Assembly (NCBI RefSeq): GCF_029051645.1
Contig: NZ_JAACFS010000009.1
Location: 1-64,000, forward strand
Origin: Bradyrhizobium sp. CSA112
GTDB taxonomy: Bacteria; Pseudomonadota; Alphaproteobacteria; Rhizobiales; Xanthobacteraceae
DNA length: 64,000 bases
Reading direction: 5' to 3'
Shown here: positions 41,065-50,451 of the stretch, piece after piece
Numbering within the stretch: the stretch's first letter is position 1
Layout of the letters: every line of letters starts with the position of its first letter
Notes under the pieces: model-generated
What the model was told of the DNA's origin: nothing
The model's input: only the letters and a program-made list of their open reading frames with translations
Databases searched by the model: none
Translations under genes and position numbers: made by a program

Positions 41065-42765
41065 CTAAGCCGACCGCACGGTCGCGAGGAACTTGCCCAC
41101 CTCGGCCTTGAGGCGCTTGTTTTCGTTGGAGAGCAATTGCGCTGAGGCCAGCACCTGTGACGACGCCGTGCCGATTTCACCGGCGCCACGGTTGACGTCG
41201 GCGATGCTGGTCGCGACCTGGGTCGAGCCCACCGCCGCCTGCTGCACGTTGCGGGCGATTTCCTGGGTCGACGCGCCCTGCTCTTCGACAGCGGCAGCAA
41301 TCGCTGCCGCGATTTCGGAAACCCTGCCGATGGTGCCGCTGATTTCCTTGATAGCGAGCACCGAATCCTGGGTCGCCGCCTGCATCCCGGCGATCTGGGT
41401 GGAAATCTCGCTGGTGGCCTTGGCGGTCTGCGTGGCGAGCGTCTTGACCTCCTGGGCAACCACCGCAAAGCCTCGGCCGGCGTCGCCGGCACGGGCGGCT
41501 TCGATGGTCGCGTTGAGCGCCAGCAAATTGGTCTGCTCGGCAATCGTGGTGATCAATTTGGTGACGTCGCCGATACGGTTCGCGGCATCAGACAATTCCG
41601 CAATCCGGGCGTCGGTCTTTTGCGCCTGAACCACCGCCTCGTTGGCGATCCTGTTGGAGTTCGCGACTTGTCTGCCGATTTCATTGACGGAGCTGGCCAT
41701 TTCCTCGGTGGCGGACGCGACCGATTGCACGTTGGTGGAGGTTTCCTCCGAAGCTGCGGCGACGACGGTGGAGAGCTCCTGGGTGGCGGCGCTGCTGTTG
41801 GTCAGCACGGCTGCGGAGGTTTCCAGCTCGGCCGACGCCGAGCCGACATTTTCGACGATATCGCCGACCGCAATCTCGAAGCTTTCGGCCAGATTGTGCA
41901 GCTCGGTGCGGCGGGCGGCTGCCAGCTCGCGGTTCTTTTCTTCGCGCTCAGCCGTCTCGCGTTCGGCTTTGGCAATCGCCTGCACCTTGAATTCCTGGAT
42001 TGCATGCGCCATCTGGCCGACTTCATCGCGGCGCTCGAGGCCCGGTAGCTGGACCTCGAAATTCCCGCCCGCCAGTTCGCGCATCGCCTTCGACATCGCC
42101 ACGACCGGGCGGGAAATGCTCCGGCCGATCAGAAACGAAACGAGGATACCGGCAAGTGCAACCGCCAGCAGGGCCGCCGTCAGCGTCATCTGCTGTTGCT
42201 CGAGCTTGATCCCGGCACGGGCAATCTCCCGATCCTTGCTCTCGCTGCTATGTGTGATCAGGTCGTCGGCCAGCTTTTCGATGACGGCAAAGTTGCGTTC
42301 CGCGCCCTTGATGAATATCAGCGCCGAGCCGGCGTCGCCGTCGGCCATCTCGATCGCGTTTTTCGATTGCTTGAGATAGCCTGCGACGCCAGCTTTCAGC
42401 TTGTCGAAAGTCTCCGAGCCGACCCCGTCCTTGATGCCTTCGACGGCCTTCAGCGCGTCGGAAATCTTGCCGGCCGCTGCGGAAGCTTCCTTGGCGACCG
42501 CAGCTATTTTCTTCTCGTCCTTTTCGTTGGCTGCGGTGGCAGCAAGACGATAGAGCTTGGCGTGCGCCGTCCACACCGTGGTGGTGAGATCGTTGGCCAG
42601 CTCCGATTGCCGCACCGGGCCGGACACCAGCGCATCGACGGCGGCCTGATTCGACCGCAACGTTTGCAACGCATAGGCGCCGAGCCCGATCAGGACGAGG
42701 ATCAGGAAAGCCGGCGCGAGCTGGACTTTCCACGAAAGACCAATGTTCTTGATCCAGCCGAGCAT
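41065..42765 (-). CDS. Methyl-accepting chemotaxis protein
   Basis: The 566-residue chemoreceptor has a first membrane helix (about 12-32), a periplasmic helical sensor (about 33-190), a second helix (about 191-211), a HAMP domain (about 211-265) and a signalling domain (about 300-555) with tip EQTNLLALNATIEAARAGDA followed by GRGFAVVAQEVKTLATQTA. It is related to, but distinct from, the receptor at 37461. A gene for a small secreted Cache-domain protein lies 47 bp upstream on the same strand, so the two probably form an operon and may sense together. Confidence 0.93.
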   Translation of the reverse strand: MLGWIKNIGLSWKVQLAPAFLILVLIGLGAYALQTLRSNQAAVDALVSGPVRQSELANDLTTTVWTAHAKLYRLAATAANEKDEKKIAAVAKEASAAAGKISDALKAVEGIKDGVGSETFDKLKAGVAGYLKQSKNAIEMADGDAGSALIFIKGAERNFAVIEKLADDLITHSSESKDREIARAGIKLEQQQMTLTAALLAVALAGILVSFLIGRSISRPVVAMSKAMRELAGGNFEVQLPGLERRDEVGQMAHAIQEFKVQAIAKAERETAEREEKNRELAAARRTELHNLAESFEIAVGDIVENVGSASAELETSAAVLTNSSAATQELSTVVAAASEETSTNVQSVASATEEMASSVNEIGRQVANSNRIANEAVVQAQKTDARIAELSDAANRIGDVTKLITTIAEQTNLLALNATIEAARAGDAGRGFAVVAQEVKTLATQTAKATSEISTQIAGMQAATQDSVLAIKEISGTIGRVSEIAAAIAAAVEEQGASTQEIARNVQQAAVGSTQVATSIADVNRGAGEIGTASSQVLASAQLLSNENKRLKAEVGKFLATVRSA

Positions 42766-42812
42766 GTCACCCCTTCAGTGCGGCGATCGCCGCACAACAA
42801 CGCAAACGCTGG

Positions 42813-43280
42813 TCAGAGCTTGTAGACGCCTGCGCAGACAGCCGTGTTGTCCAGCTTCTCGCAGTACATTTCCTTCGGCTCGACCTTCTTGCTCACCGGA
42901 TTGACGAATTTGTAATCCTGCCAGAATGAGGCCTGCTTGGCGGCGAGTTCGACGCGCTCCTTGACGTAGAGCTTGCCGTCGACGTCCTGTGCATCGATCA
43001 GGTCCTTGCCGACGAATTTCTCGTTCGAGCCGTGAGCCAGCACTTTGCCGTCAAGCTGATAGACCACGACATAGAGATCGCGATCACGGAACTTGCTGGC
43101 CTTGTTGGTGATCTCCGGATACGCCTTTTCGACGCCCTGCTCCTTGATGAAGGCGACCGCCTGTTTGACCATGGCGACGGCTTCGTCCTTGTTCGCTCCA
43201 CCGCCCGCACTGGCGACGCCTCCGAGAACGAGCATGGCTGCCACGGCAGAAACGAACGGCTTTGTTGACCAATTGTTCAC
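42813..43280 (-). CDS. Secreted single-Cache-domain protein
   Basis: The 155-residue product has a signal peptide (about 1-26, ending ASAGG) and a single Cache/sCache_2-like domain: KDEAVAMVKQAVAFIKEQG, FRDRDLYVVVYQLDGKVLAHG, NEKFVGKDLIDAQDVDGK and a C-terminal Cys pair (YCEKLD, AVCAGVYKL). Such modules bind small organic acids or similar ligands in the periplasm. It is free rather than fused to a receptor, but lies just upstream of a chemoreceptor gene on the same strand, so it could act as a soluble ligand-binding partner. Confidence 0.82.
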   Translation of the reverse strand: MNNWSTKPFVSAVAAMLVLGGVASAGGGANKDEAVAMVKQAVAFIKEQGVEKAYPEITNKASKFRDRDLYVVVYQLDGKVLAHGSNEKFVGKDLIDAQDVDGKLYVKERVELAAKQASFWQDYKFVNPVSKKVEPKEMYCEKLDNTAVCAGVYKL

Positions 43281-43462
43281 GATTGTCTCCCGGCTATGTG
43301 GGTTGGACTTGCAGGCGCGGTTCCGCGCACGTCAGGATGGCGGCAAAAGAGCAAAGCTTCCGTTAAGCTGCCTATCCGTAGTGCAGCGGAGATTGGCGCG
43401 GCTTAATGCTGCGGCAGGATAACCGGTTGTTAAGAAGTCCGGGCGCGGGAGATAATCCCGCC

Positions 43463-44341
43463 TCACTCCACCAGCAGCACGTCGACGGCGACGCTGAGCT
43501 TCTGCTTGCGCGATCCGACGATGATTCCGTCGACCGGCGAGACGTCGGAGAAGTCCCGTCCCACCGCCAGGATGACGTGGTCGTTCTCGACCAGCAGGTC
43601 GTTGGTCGGGTCGAACCCGATCCAGCCGAGCTCGGCGCCACACCAGAGCGAAACCCAGGCATGGCTGGCGTCGGCGCCTTGCAGGCGCGGCTGGCCGGCT
43701 GGCGGAATGGTGCGAAGATAGCCGCTGACATAGGCCGCCGGCAGGCCAAGCCCGCGCAGGCCCGCAATCATCACATGGGCGAAGTCCTGGCAGACGCCGT
43801 GGCGCTTCTCGAACACTTCCCTGAGCGGCGTCGAGATTACCGTGGCCTTGGAATCGTACCTGAAATCGTTGCGGATCCGGTGCATCAGGCTGGCGGCGCC
43901 TGAGAGGATGCCGCCGCCCGGCGGGAAGCTTGGCGCAGCATAGGCGGTAAGCGGTGCCAGCACCGGCACCAGCGAACTCGCAAAGACATATCCGATCGGC
44001 GAGGCAGGGCCGAGACTGGTGGCCTCGAAAGCCACATCGCGGATATCTTCCCATGACCGGCTCGGCGCATTGCGCGCCGGCACCTTGCGCGACACCGAAA
44101 CCCGCGAGCGGGAATCGATCCGCAGGTTGCGATGCGCGGTCTCGATCAGCACACTCTCGGTATGTGTTCCGAAAAAATCGTGCCGCACCGTGCGCTCGGC
44201 CGGCCGCGGCCGGATCTCGACCGAGTGCGAGATCAGTTGTTGTCCGTCGCCGCTCCGCGGCTCCAGCCGCAGCGAGCACCGCGCAAAACTCACCGGGCTC
44301 TCGTAAGCGTATGTCGTGACGTGACGGATATCGTAGATCAC
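43463..44341 (-). CDS. Transglutaminase-like cysteine protease-fold protein
   Basis: The 292-residue protein has a bacterial transglutaminase N-terminal domain (about 1-85) and a transglutaminase core with the triad Cys in RHGVCQDFAH, His in SHAWVSLW and Asp in WIGFDPTND. Its ATG overlaps the stop of the ATP-grasp/alpha-E gene by four bases. In the widespread three-gene set it accompanies an ATP-grasp and a DUF2126 protein; comparative work on such sets proposed peptide synthesis and hydrolysis or modification. The actual substrate is unknown. Location is cytoplasmic as judged by lack of a signal peptide. Confidence 0.88.
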   Translation of the reverse strand: MIYDIRHVTTYAYESPVSFARCSLRLEPRSGDGQQLISHSVEIRPRPAERTVRHDFFGTHTESVLIETAHRNLRIDSRSRVSVSRKVPARNAPSRSWEDIRDVAFEATSLGPASPIGYVFASSLVPVLAPLTAYAAPSFPPGGGILSGAASLMHRIRNDFRYDSKATVISTPLREVFEKRHGVCQDFAHVMIAGLRGLGLPAAYVSGYLRTIPPAGQPRLQGADASHAWVSLWCGAELGWIGFDPTNDLLVENDHVILAVGRDFSDVSPVDGIIVGSRKQKLSVAVDVLLVE

Positions 44342-46848
44342 GCGAGTCCCGTGAGCTTCTCCGGGCGGCTCGCATTGGGCCCGTGCGGGAAGTAGTGCAG
44401 GCCGATGGCGTCAGCCAGGTTGAGCAGGTCCTGCTCCAGCGCGAACAGGCTCTTGACATCAAGCGTTGCGGCTTCGGCTGTCGTCAGCGTCGCCTGCAAT
44501 GCCACCGCCAGCCGCTGCGGCCGCTCGATCAGGCCGTGCTCCTTCAGGCTCGGCAGTGCGGCGATGTGATCGTTCAGCGCCGCGACCTGAAACGCGACCG
44601 AGCGCGGATTATAAGGATCGAGCACCGCGAGATCGCGCACCGGCGCCAGCGCCGGACCGACCAGATAGCGCGAACGATAGGTGATCTGGCAATCCACCAG
44701 CGTCAGCAGCACATCGAGGTCTTCCTCGCCGGCTTCGTCGTAGGCAAACTGCCGCGCAAAACGCACGGTGTTGATGGCGCGCTCGGCGCGGCGGCCCATG
44801 TCGAGGAAGCGCCAGCCGGCGGCGCGGTTCATGTTCTCCTGCGCCAACCCGGCAAGGCTCGCCAGCTCCTGCAGCGTCAGTTCGGCGGCGCTGACGATGC
44901 TGTCATCGTCGTCGACCTGCAACGCGAGGCGCTCGACCATCTCGGTGATGATCTGCCAGGCGTCGGGCGAAAGCCGCTCGCGCAACGAGCTCGCGGTCCG
45001 TTGCACCGATCGCACCAGCGACAGGGCCGAGCCGAACTTCTCCTCGCTTTGCAGCGCTTCGGCGATCACCCGCGCGGGGTTGGTCCGCGTCGCCTGCGAG
45101 GTGGCGCCCCAGGTCACCAGAATTCGCTGGATGCGCTCGACCGAATGCAGCGCGGTTGATGCTCCCTTGATGGGATCACGCGTCGAGGTGCCGAGCGCAC
45201 GGATCAGCCGCAGCGTCGCCTCGGCGCGCTCGAGGTAGCGGCCGAGCCAGAACAGATTGTCCGCGGCGCGGCTTGGCACCACCCCCGCGATCCGCCTGAT
45301 CCGCACGGTGTCAGCGCCGGGCAACAGCGTGGAAGCCGATACCGCCTTGTCAGACACCACCCAGACATCCGCCGACCGCGCGCCATCGCCCATCGATACT
45401 GCACGGGCATCGGGCTCGTCAGCGATCCGGCAGAAGCCGCCAGGCAGGATCGTCCAGCCCTGGGGCGTTGCCGCGGCAAATACCCTGAGCACAAACGGGC
45501 GCGGCGTGATCCGGCCCTGCTCCCACACCGGAGTCGTCGAGAGCCGCACCAGCTCCTGACCGACATAATCAATGCCGCGATCGGTGATCGCCTGCCTGAG
45601 CCGGTCGCGTTCGGCGGTCGGCAATTCGCCGGCGAGCACAGGCCCATGGCTGGAAAAGCCCGGAACGGCCCGGCCATAGGCGCCCTCGATGGCAAAATCC
45701 TCCAGCCGCGACAGCACTTCCTCGCGCGCGGATTTCTGGCCGCACCACCAGGTCGCGATGTGCGGCATGATCAAATTCTCACCGAGCAAGCGCCGGCACA
45801 GGCTCGGCAGGAATCCGAGCAGCGCCCGCGCCTCCAATACGCCCGAGCCCGGCATGTTGGCGACGACGACGCCGTTCTTGCGCAGCACGTCGATCAGGCC
45901 GGGCACACCGAGATGCGACGATGCATCGAGTTCCAGCGGATCGAGGAAATTGGAATCGACCCGGCGCAGCAACACATCGAGCCGCTTCAGGCCGGCGACG
46001 GTGCGGATATGGACGCGGTCGCCGCTGACGGCAAGATCGTCGCCCTCGACCAGAAGGAAGCCGAGATAGCGCGCCAGCGTGGCGTGTTCGAAATAGGTTT
46101 CGCTGAACGCGCCCGGCGTCAGCAACCCGATCCGCGGCTCGTCGCGATCGGCGCTGGCGCGCAGCGAATCGCGGAACGCTTCGAAGAACGGCGCCACGCG
46201 CTCGACATTCATCGACTTGTAGAGACTGGAAAAGGCGCGCGACAGCACCAGGCGGTTTTCCAGCGCGTAGCCGGCGCCTGATGGCGCCTGGGTGCGATCG
46301 TTGAGCACCCACCAGCGCCCGTCAGGGCCGCGGCCGACATCGGCCGCATAAAAATGCAAATAACGGTTTCCCGGCGGTTTGACGCCGCAAACCGCCCGCA
46401 GATATTCGGTGCTGCCGGCGATCGCGGCCGCAGGCACCGCGCCATCGGCGACCAGCCGGCCCTCGCCATAGAGATCCCGCAGTACCATTTCGAACAATTG
46501 GGCGCGCTGCGCGATGCCCGTGGTCAGTTGCTGCCAATCGGCCTCGTCGATGATCAGCGGCAGATGGCTCAGCGGCCACAGCCGGTCGGCAGTCTCGCCC
46601 GGCGCGCGATAGGTGACGCCGGCCTCGCGCAAATGCCGGTCGGCGGAGGCGAAGCGCCGCTCGATATCAACGGGCGAAAGCGCCGCAAAGGCATCGAAGA
46701 AGCGGCTCCACGCCGCGCGGGGCGCACCGTCCTCGCCGACATATTCGTCGGGAATACCGGGCAACCGCGCATAGTCGCGCATCCATTGCGCGATCCGGCG
46801 CTGGCCCGGACGGGCCCTGCTCTCCTGGCTGCTGCCTTGGCCCGTCAT
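44338..46848 (-). CDS. Circularly permuted ATP-grasp protein fused to an alpha-E domain
   Basis: The 836-residue protein joins a circularly permuted ATP-grasp domain (about 60-480, with LYGEGRLVADGAVP, GSGVLEARALLGFLPSL and RPFVLRVFA) to an all-helical alpha-E domain (about 505-820, with NLFWLGRYLERAEATLRL and the repeated Asp/Arg helices). In many genomes these are two adjacent genes; here they are one. ATP-grasp folds ligate carboxylates to amines, so a peptide-ligase role is likely. It lies between two transglutaminase genes in one operon, coupled by a four-base overlap to the downstream one. Substrate unknown. Confidence 0.88.
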   Translation of the reverse strand: MTGQGSSQESRARPGQRRIAQWMRDYARLPGIPDEYVGEDGAPRAAWSRFFDAFAALSPVDIERRFASADRHLREAGVTYRAPGETADRLWPLSHLPLIIDEADWQQLTTGIAQRAQLFEMVLRDLYGEGRLVADGAVPAAAIAGSTEYLRAVCGVKPPGNRYLHFYAADVGRGPDGRWWVLNDRTQAPSGAGYALENRLVLSRAFSSLYKSMNVERVAPFFEAFRDSLRASADRDEPRIGLLTPGAFSETYFEHATLARYLGFLLVEGDDLAVSGDRVHIRTVAGLKRLDVLLRRVDSNFLDPLELDASSHLGVPGLIDVLRKNGVVVANMPGSGVLEARALLGFLPSLCRRLLGENLIMPHIATWWCGQKSAREEVLSRLEDFAIEGAYGRAVPGFSSHGPVLAGELPTAERDRLRQAITDRGIDYVGQELVRLSTTPVWEQGRITPRPFVLRVFAAATPQGWTILPGGFCRIADEPDARAVSMGDGARSADVWVVSDKAVSASTLLPGADTVRIRRIAGVVPSRAADNLFWLGRYLERAEATLRLIRALGTSTRDPIKGASTALHSVERIQRILVTWGATSQATRTNPARVIAEALQSEEKFGSALSLVRSVQRTASSLRERLSPDAWQIITEMVERLALQVDDDDSIVSAAELTLQELASLAGLAQENMNRAAGWRFLDMGRRAERAINTVRFARQFAYDEAGEEDLDVLLTLVDCQITYRSRYLVGPALAPVRDLAVLDPYNPRSVAFQVAALNDHIAALPSLKEHGLIERPQRLAVALQATLTTAEAATLDVKSLFALEQDLLNLADAIGLHYFPHGPNASRPEKLTGLA

Positions 46849-46937
46849 TCTCGACTCCCTTGGGGCGTGCTTCCTGAATAGATCAGAATCGCAGTCCCGG
46901 CCCCTTCTTTTTTTGGCGCGTTTTCCGCTGGAAAACG

Positions 46938-49900
46938 CTATGGCAGGAGCGGGGTCCTCAAGTCGAGCGTCAAAGGGAATTCAATTGTGCGTTCCTCGGG
47001 CGGCGGGTCTACCCTGCCGGGGGTGTGGCCGTGATCCTGAAACCGGGCCAGCCGCCGCGCCTCCGCCTCGTAGGAATTGACCGGCTTGGTCTCGTAGTTG
47101 CGGCCGCCGGGATGGGCGACGTGGTAGACGCAGCCGCCAAGCGAGCGGCCGTTCCAGGTATCAATTAAGTCAAATGTCAGCGGAGCATGAACAGGAATGG
47201 TCGGATGCAGCCCTGAGGCCGGCTGCCAGGCCTTGAAGCGGACGGCTGCGACCGCCTCGCCGGCACGGCCCGTTGACGTCATCGGCATCCGCCTGCCGTT
47301 GCAGGTCACGACATGGCGGCCTTCGACGAAGCCTGTTGCCTTGACCTGCAGCCGCTCCACGGAAGAGTCGACATAGCGCACGGTGCCGCCGGCCGAGCCC
47401 TCTTCGCCAAGCACATGCCAAGGCTCCAGCGCCTGACGCAATTCCAGCGCGACTCCGCCATGATGGACGCGGCCGAACGCCGGGAAGCGGAATTCGAGCT
47501 GCGCCGAATACCATTCCGGCGAGAATTCGTAGCCGGAATGCCTGAGCTCATCGAGCACGCCCAGAAAATCCTCCCAGAGGAAATGCGGCAGCATGAAGCG
47601 ATCATGCAGCGCCGTGCCCCAGCGCACGAACTTGCCCTGCTGCGGCTCGCGCCAGAGCTTTGCAATCAACGCGCGGATCAGGAGTTGCTGCGCCAGCGAC
47701 ATCCGCGGATCGGGCGGCATTTCGAGCGCGCGGAATTCGACCAGCCCGAGACGGCCGGTCGGGCTATCAGGAGAATAGAGCTTGTCGATGCAGATTTCGG
47801 CGCGATGGGTGTTGCCGGTGATATCGACGAGGATGTGCCGGAACAGGCGATCGACCAGCCATAGCGGAGCCTCGATACCGGGCGGCGGCACGTGTGCGAG
47901 CGCAATTTCCAGTTCGTAGAGGCCGTCATGGCGCGCCTCGTCGATGCGCGGCGCCTGGCTGGTGGGGCCGATGAACATGCCGGAGAACAAATAAGACAGC
48001 GAGGGATGGCGCTGCCAGTACAGCACGAGGCTCTTCAGGAGATCGGGGCGGCGAAGGAACGGCGAATCCTGCGGCGTCGAGCCGCCGACCACAACATGGT
48101 TGCCGCCGCCGGTGCCGGTGTGGCGGCCGTCGACCAGAAAACGGTTGGCGCCGAGCCGGATTTTTGCGGCGTCTTCGTACAGGCCGAAGGTGATGTCGAC
48201 AGCGTCGCGCCAGCTTTGCGCCGGCTGCACGTTGATTTCGATCACGCCGGGATCGGGCGTCACCTTGATGACCTCGATGCGCGGATCGTAAGGCGGTCCA
48301 TACCCCTCGACATGAACCGGGATCTGCATCTCCTCGGCGGTCGCCTCCACCGCCGCGATCAGTTCGAGGTAGTCCTCGATCTTCTCGACCGGCGGCATGA
48401 AGACGCACAACACGCTATCGCGGATTTCGACAGCTATCGCCGTACGCACCGGCTTGGGTTTTGGCCTGGATGTCGGCTCCGGCTTTGTGGGCTCGCCTGC
48501 CGCTGCGGAGTCTTTATCTTCGACCGCGAGTTCCAGACGCGGCTCTATCGGATCCTGTTCGACGACATAGGGATATTCATCCGGGGGAATATCCGGCAGT
48601 GACGACATCGGCAGCCGCAGTCCGAGCGGGGAATCGCCCGGTATCAGGAAAAGATGGTCACGCCGGAGCTGCCAGTGTTCGCTCATCCAGCCAGACGCGT
48701 CAGCGCCCGCATGCTGGATCGGCAGCACGAAGCCGCTCGCCTTGTTGAGCCCGGTACTGAATACCCGCGCCATGCGAGCACGCTCTTCCGCGTCGGACAG
48801 TTTGGAGTCGGTCGGATCGACATTGACCGGCAAGGCGGCTTCCTTCTGCAGCCAGTGCACGGTGTCTTCATAGGCGGGCATCACATAGCCGGCGTCGAGG
48901 CCGAGCCGCTTCGCGGCGCCCTCCATAAACGCCTTAGCATCTTCGACTATCGCCTTGTGCGGGTTGTCGATCTTCGCGATCAGGTCGGCGTTCTTCCAGA
49001 TCGGCACGCCGTCCTTGCGCCAATAGAGGCCGAACGCCCAGCGCGGCAGGCTTTCGCCCGGGTACCATTTGCCCTGCCCGTAATGTAACAGCCCGCCCGG
49101 CGCAAAACGCGCGCGCAGTTTGCGTATCAGATCGTCGGCCAGCGCCTGCTTGGTCGGGCCGATGGCGGCGATATTCCATTCCGGCGATTCCAGATCGTCG
49201 ACGGAGACAAAAGTCGGCTCGCCGCCCATGGTCAGCCGGACGTCGTCCTGCTTGAGATCGGCATCGACCTGCTCGCCGAGCGCATCGAGGCGCGCCCAGG
49301 ATTCATCGGAGAACGGCCGCGTGATCCGCGGCGCCTCGCGGATGCGCCTGACGTTCATCTCGAAGCCGAATTCGACGTTGGCGAAGCCGGCACTGCCACT
49401 GATCGGCGCCGCCGAGCGGTAGTGCGGCGTGGCGGCAACGGGAATGTGCCCCTCGCCCGTCAGCATGCCCGAGGTGACGTCGAATCCGATCCAGCCCGCG
49501 CCCGGAAGATAGACTTCGGCCCAGGCGTGCAGATCGGTGAAATCGCTTTCGACCTCGCGCGGTCCCTCGACGGGATCGATGTCGGGACGTAACTGGATGA
49601 GATAGCCGGAGACGAAGCGCGCCGCGAGGCCGAGGTGCCTGAAGATCTGGATCAACAGCCACGCCGAGTCGCGGCACGATCCGAAGCCAGAGGCCAGCGT
49701 CTCCTCCGGCGTCTGAATGCCCGGCTCCATGCGGATGACATAGTTGATCTTCTTCTGAAGCTGCGCGTTGAGCTCGACCAGAAAATTGACGGTGCTGTCG
49801 GCCTCGCGCGGAATCTCCTTCAAGTAAGCTGCGAACAGCGGTCCCTGCTCCGCGGTGACGAGATAGGGCGCGAGCTCGGTCTTGAGGTCGGCGGGGTATT

Positions 49901-50213
49901 GAAACGGAAAGGAGTTGGCGTAGGGCTCGACGAAGAAGTCAAAGGGATTGACGACCGTCATCTGCGCGCTGAAGTCGACTTCGATTTTCAGTTCGGTCGC
50001 CTTCTCCGGAAACACGAACCGCGCCAGCCAGTTGCCCTGCGGATCCTGCTGCCAGTTCACGAAATGGTTTGAAGGCGTCACTTTGAGCGAATAGCTGAGG
50101 ATCGGCGTGCGCGTATGCGGCGCCGGACGCAGCCGAACGGTTTGCGGGCCGAGATCGATCGGTCGGTCGTATTTGTAGTGCGTGACGTGATGTAGTGCGA
50201 CGAAGATCGACAC
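46938..50213 (-). CDS. Transglutaminase fused to DUF2126
   Basis: The 1091-residue protein starts with a bacterial transglutaminase N-terminal domain (about 1-85) and a transglutaminase core (about 165-265) with Cys in GFGSCRDSAW, His in LHAWAEVYLP and Asp in WIGFDVTSG. The rest (about 290-1090) is DUF2126, with FLVDGRHTGTGGGNHVVVGG (about 689-708) and DSPFLRRPDLLKSL. DUF2126 is related to glutamate-ligase/COOH-NH2 ligase folds. It heads an operon with ATP-grasp/alpha-E and a second transglutaminase. These sets are predicted to make and process an unknown peptide; no proteasome-like Anbu gene is seen here. Confidence 0.9.
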   Translation of the reverse strand: MSIFVALHHVTHYKYDRPIDLGPQTVRLRPAPHTRTPILSYSLKVTPSNHFVNWQQDPQGNWLARFVFPEKATELKIEVDFSAQMTVVNPFDFFVEPYANSFPFQYPADLKTELAPYLVTAEQGPLFAAYLKEIPREADSTVNFLVELNAQLQKKINYVIRMEPGIQTPEETLASGFGSCRDSAWLLIQIFRHLGLAARFVSGYLIQLRPDIDPVEGPREVESDFTDLHAWAEVYLPGAGWIGFDVTSGMLTGEGHIPVAATPHYRSAAPISGSAGFANVEFGFEMNVRRIREAPRITRPFSDESWARLDALGEQVDADLKQDDVRLTMGGEPTFVSVDDLESPEWNIAAIGPTKQALADDLIRKLRARFAPGGLLHYGQGKWYPGESLPRWAFGLYWRKDGVPIWKNADLIAKIDNPHKAIVEDAKAFMEGAAKRLGLDAGYVMPAYEDTVHWLQKEAALPVNVDPTDSKLSDAEERARMARVFSTGLNKASGFVLPIQHAGADASGWMSEHWQLRRDHLFLIPGDSPLGLRLPMSSLPDIPPDEYPYVVEQDPIEPRLELAVEDKDSAAAGEPTKPEPTSRPKPKPVRTAIAVEIRDSVLCVFMPPVEKIEDYLELIAAVEATAEEMQIPVHVEGYGPPYDPRIEVIKVTPDPGVIEINVQPAQSWRDAVDITFGLYEDAAKIRLGANRFLVDGRHTGTGGGNHVVVGGSTPQDSPFLRRPDLLKSLVLYWQRHPSLSYLFSGMFIGPTSQAPRIDEARHDGLYELEIALAHVPPPGIEAPLWLVDRLFRHILVDITGNTHRAEICIDKLYSPDSPTGRLGLVEFRALEMPPDPRMSLAQQLLIRALIAKLWREPQQGKFVRWGTALHDRFMLPHFLWEDFLGVLDELRHSGYEFSPEWYSAQLEFRFPAFGRVHHGGVALELRQALEPWHVLGEEGSAGGTVRYVDSSVERLQVKATGFVEGRHVVTCNGRRMPMTSTGRAGEAVAAVRFKAWQPASGLHPTIPVHAPLTFDLIDTWNGRSLGGCVYHVAHPGGRNYETKPVNSYEAEARRLARFQDHGHTPGRVDPPPEERTIEFPLTLDLRTPLLP

Positions 50214-50314
50214 GGACCGGAGACTCCAGCGGCTTTTTTAAGCAGAACACCGGTTCCGGGTCGGATCAAGCATTAACAACGGGCACGGGGTGCCTATGGG
50301 ACGTGCGGGACACA

Positions 50315-50435
50315 GTCGTCCCTGCGAACGCAGGGACCCATACCGCGTGGTATCTCGAGTGAAACAAGATCGCAGACACCGCCTCAAACAACAAACGCCG
50401 GTGGTTATGGGCCCCTGCGTTCGCAGGGGCGACGC
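50315..50435. repeat. Dispersed palindromic repeat (CCCTGCGAACGCAGGG type)
   Basis: CGTCCCTGCGAACGCAGGGACCCATA at the left is answered by TATGGGCCCCTGCGTTCGCAGGGGCGACG at the right, about 62 bases apart (each arm is itself a hairpin). It fills most of the gap between the DUF2126 and UxaA genes and is a wording widespread in Bradyrhizobium. Confidence 0.75.
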
Positions 50436-50451
50436 AGATCGGTGCGAGAAA

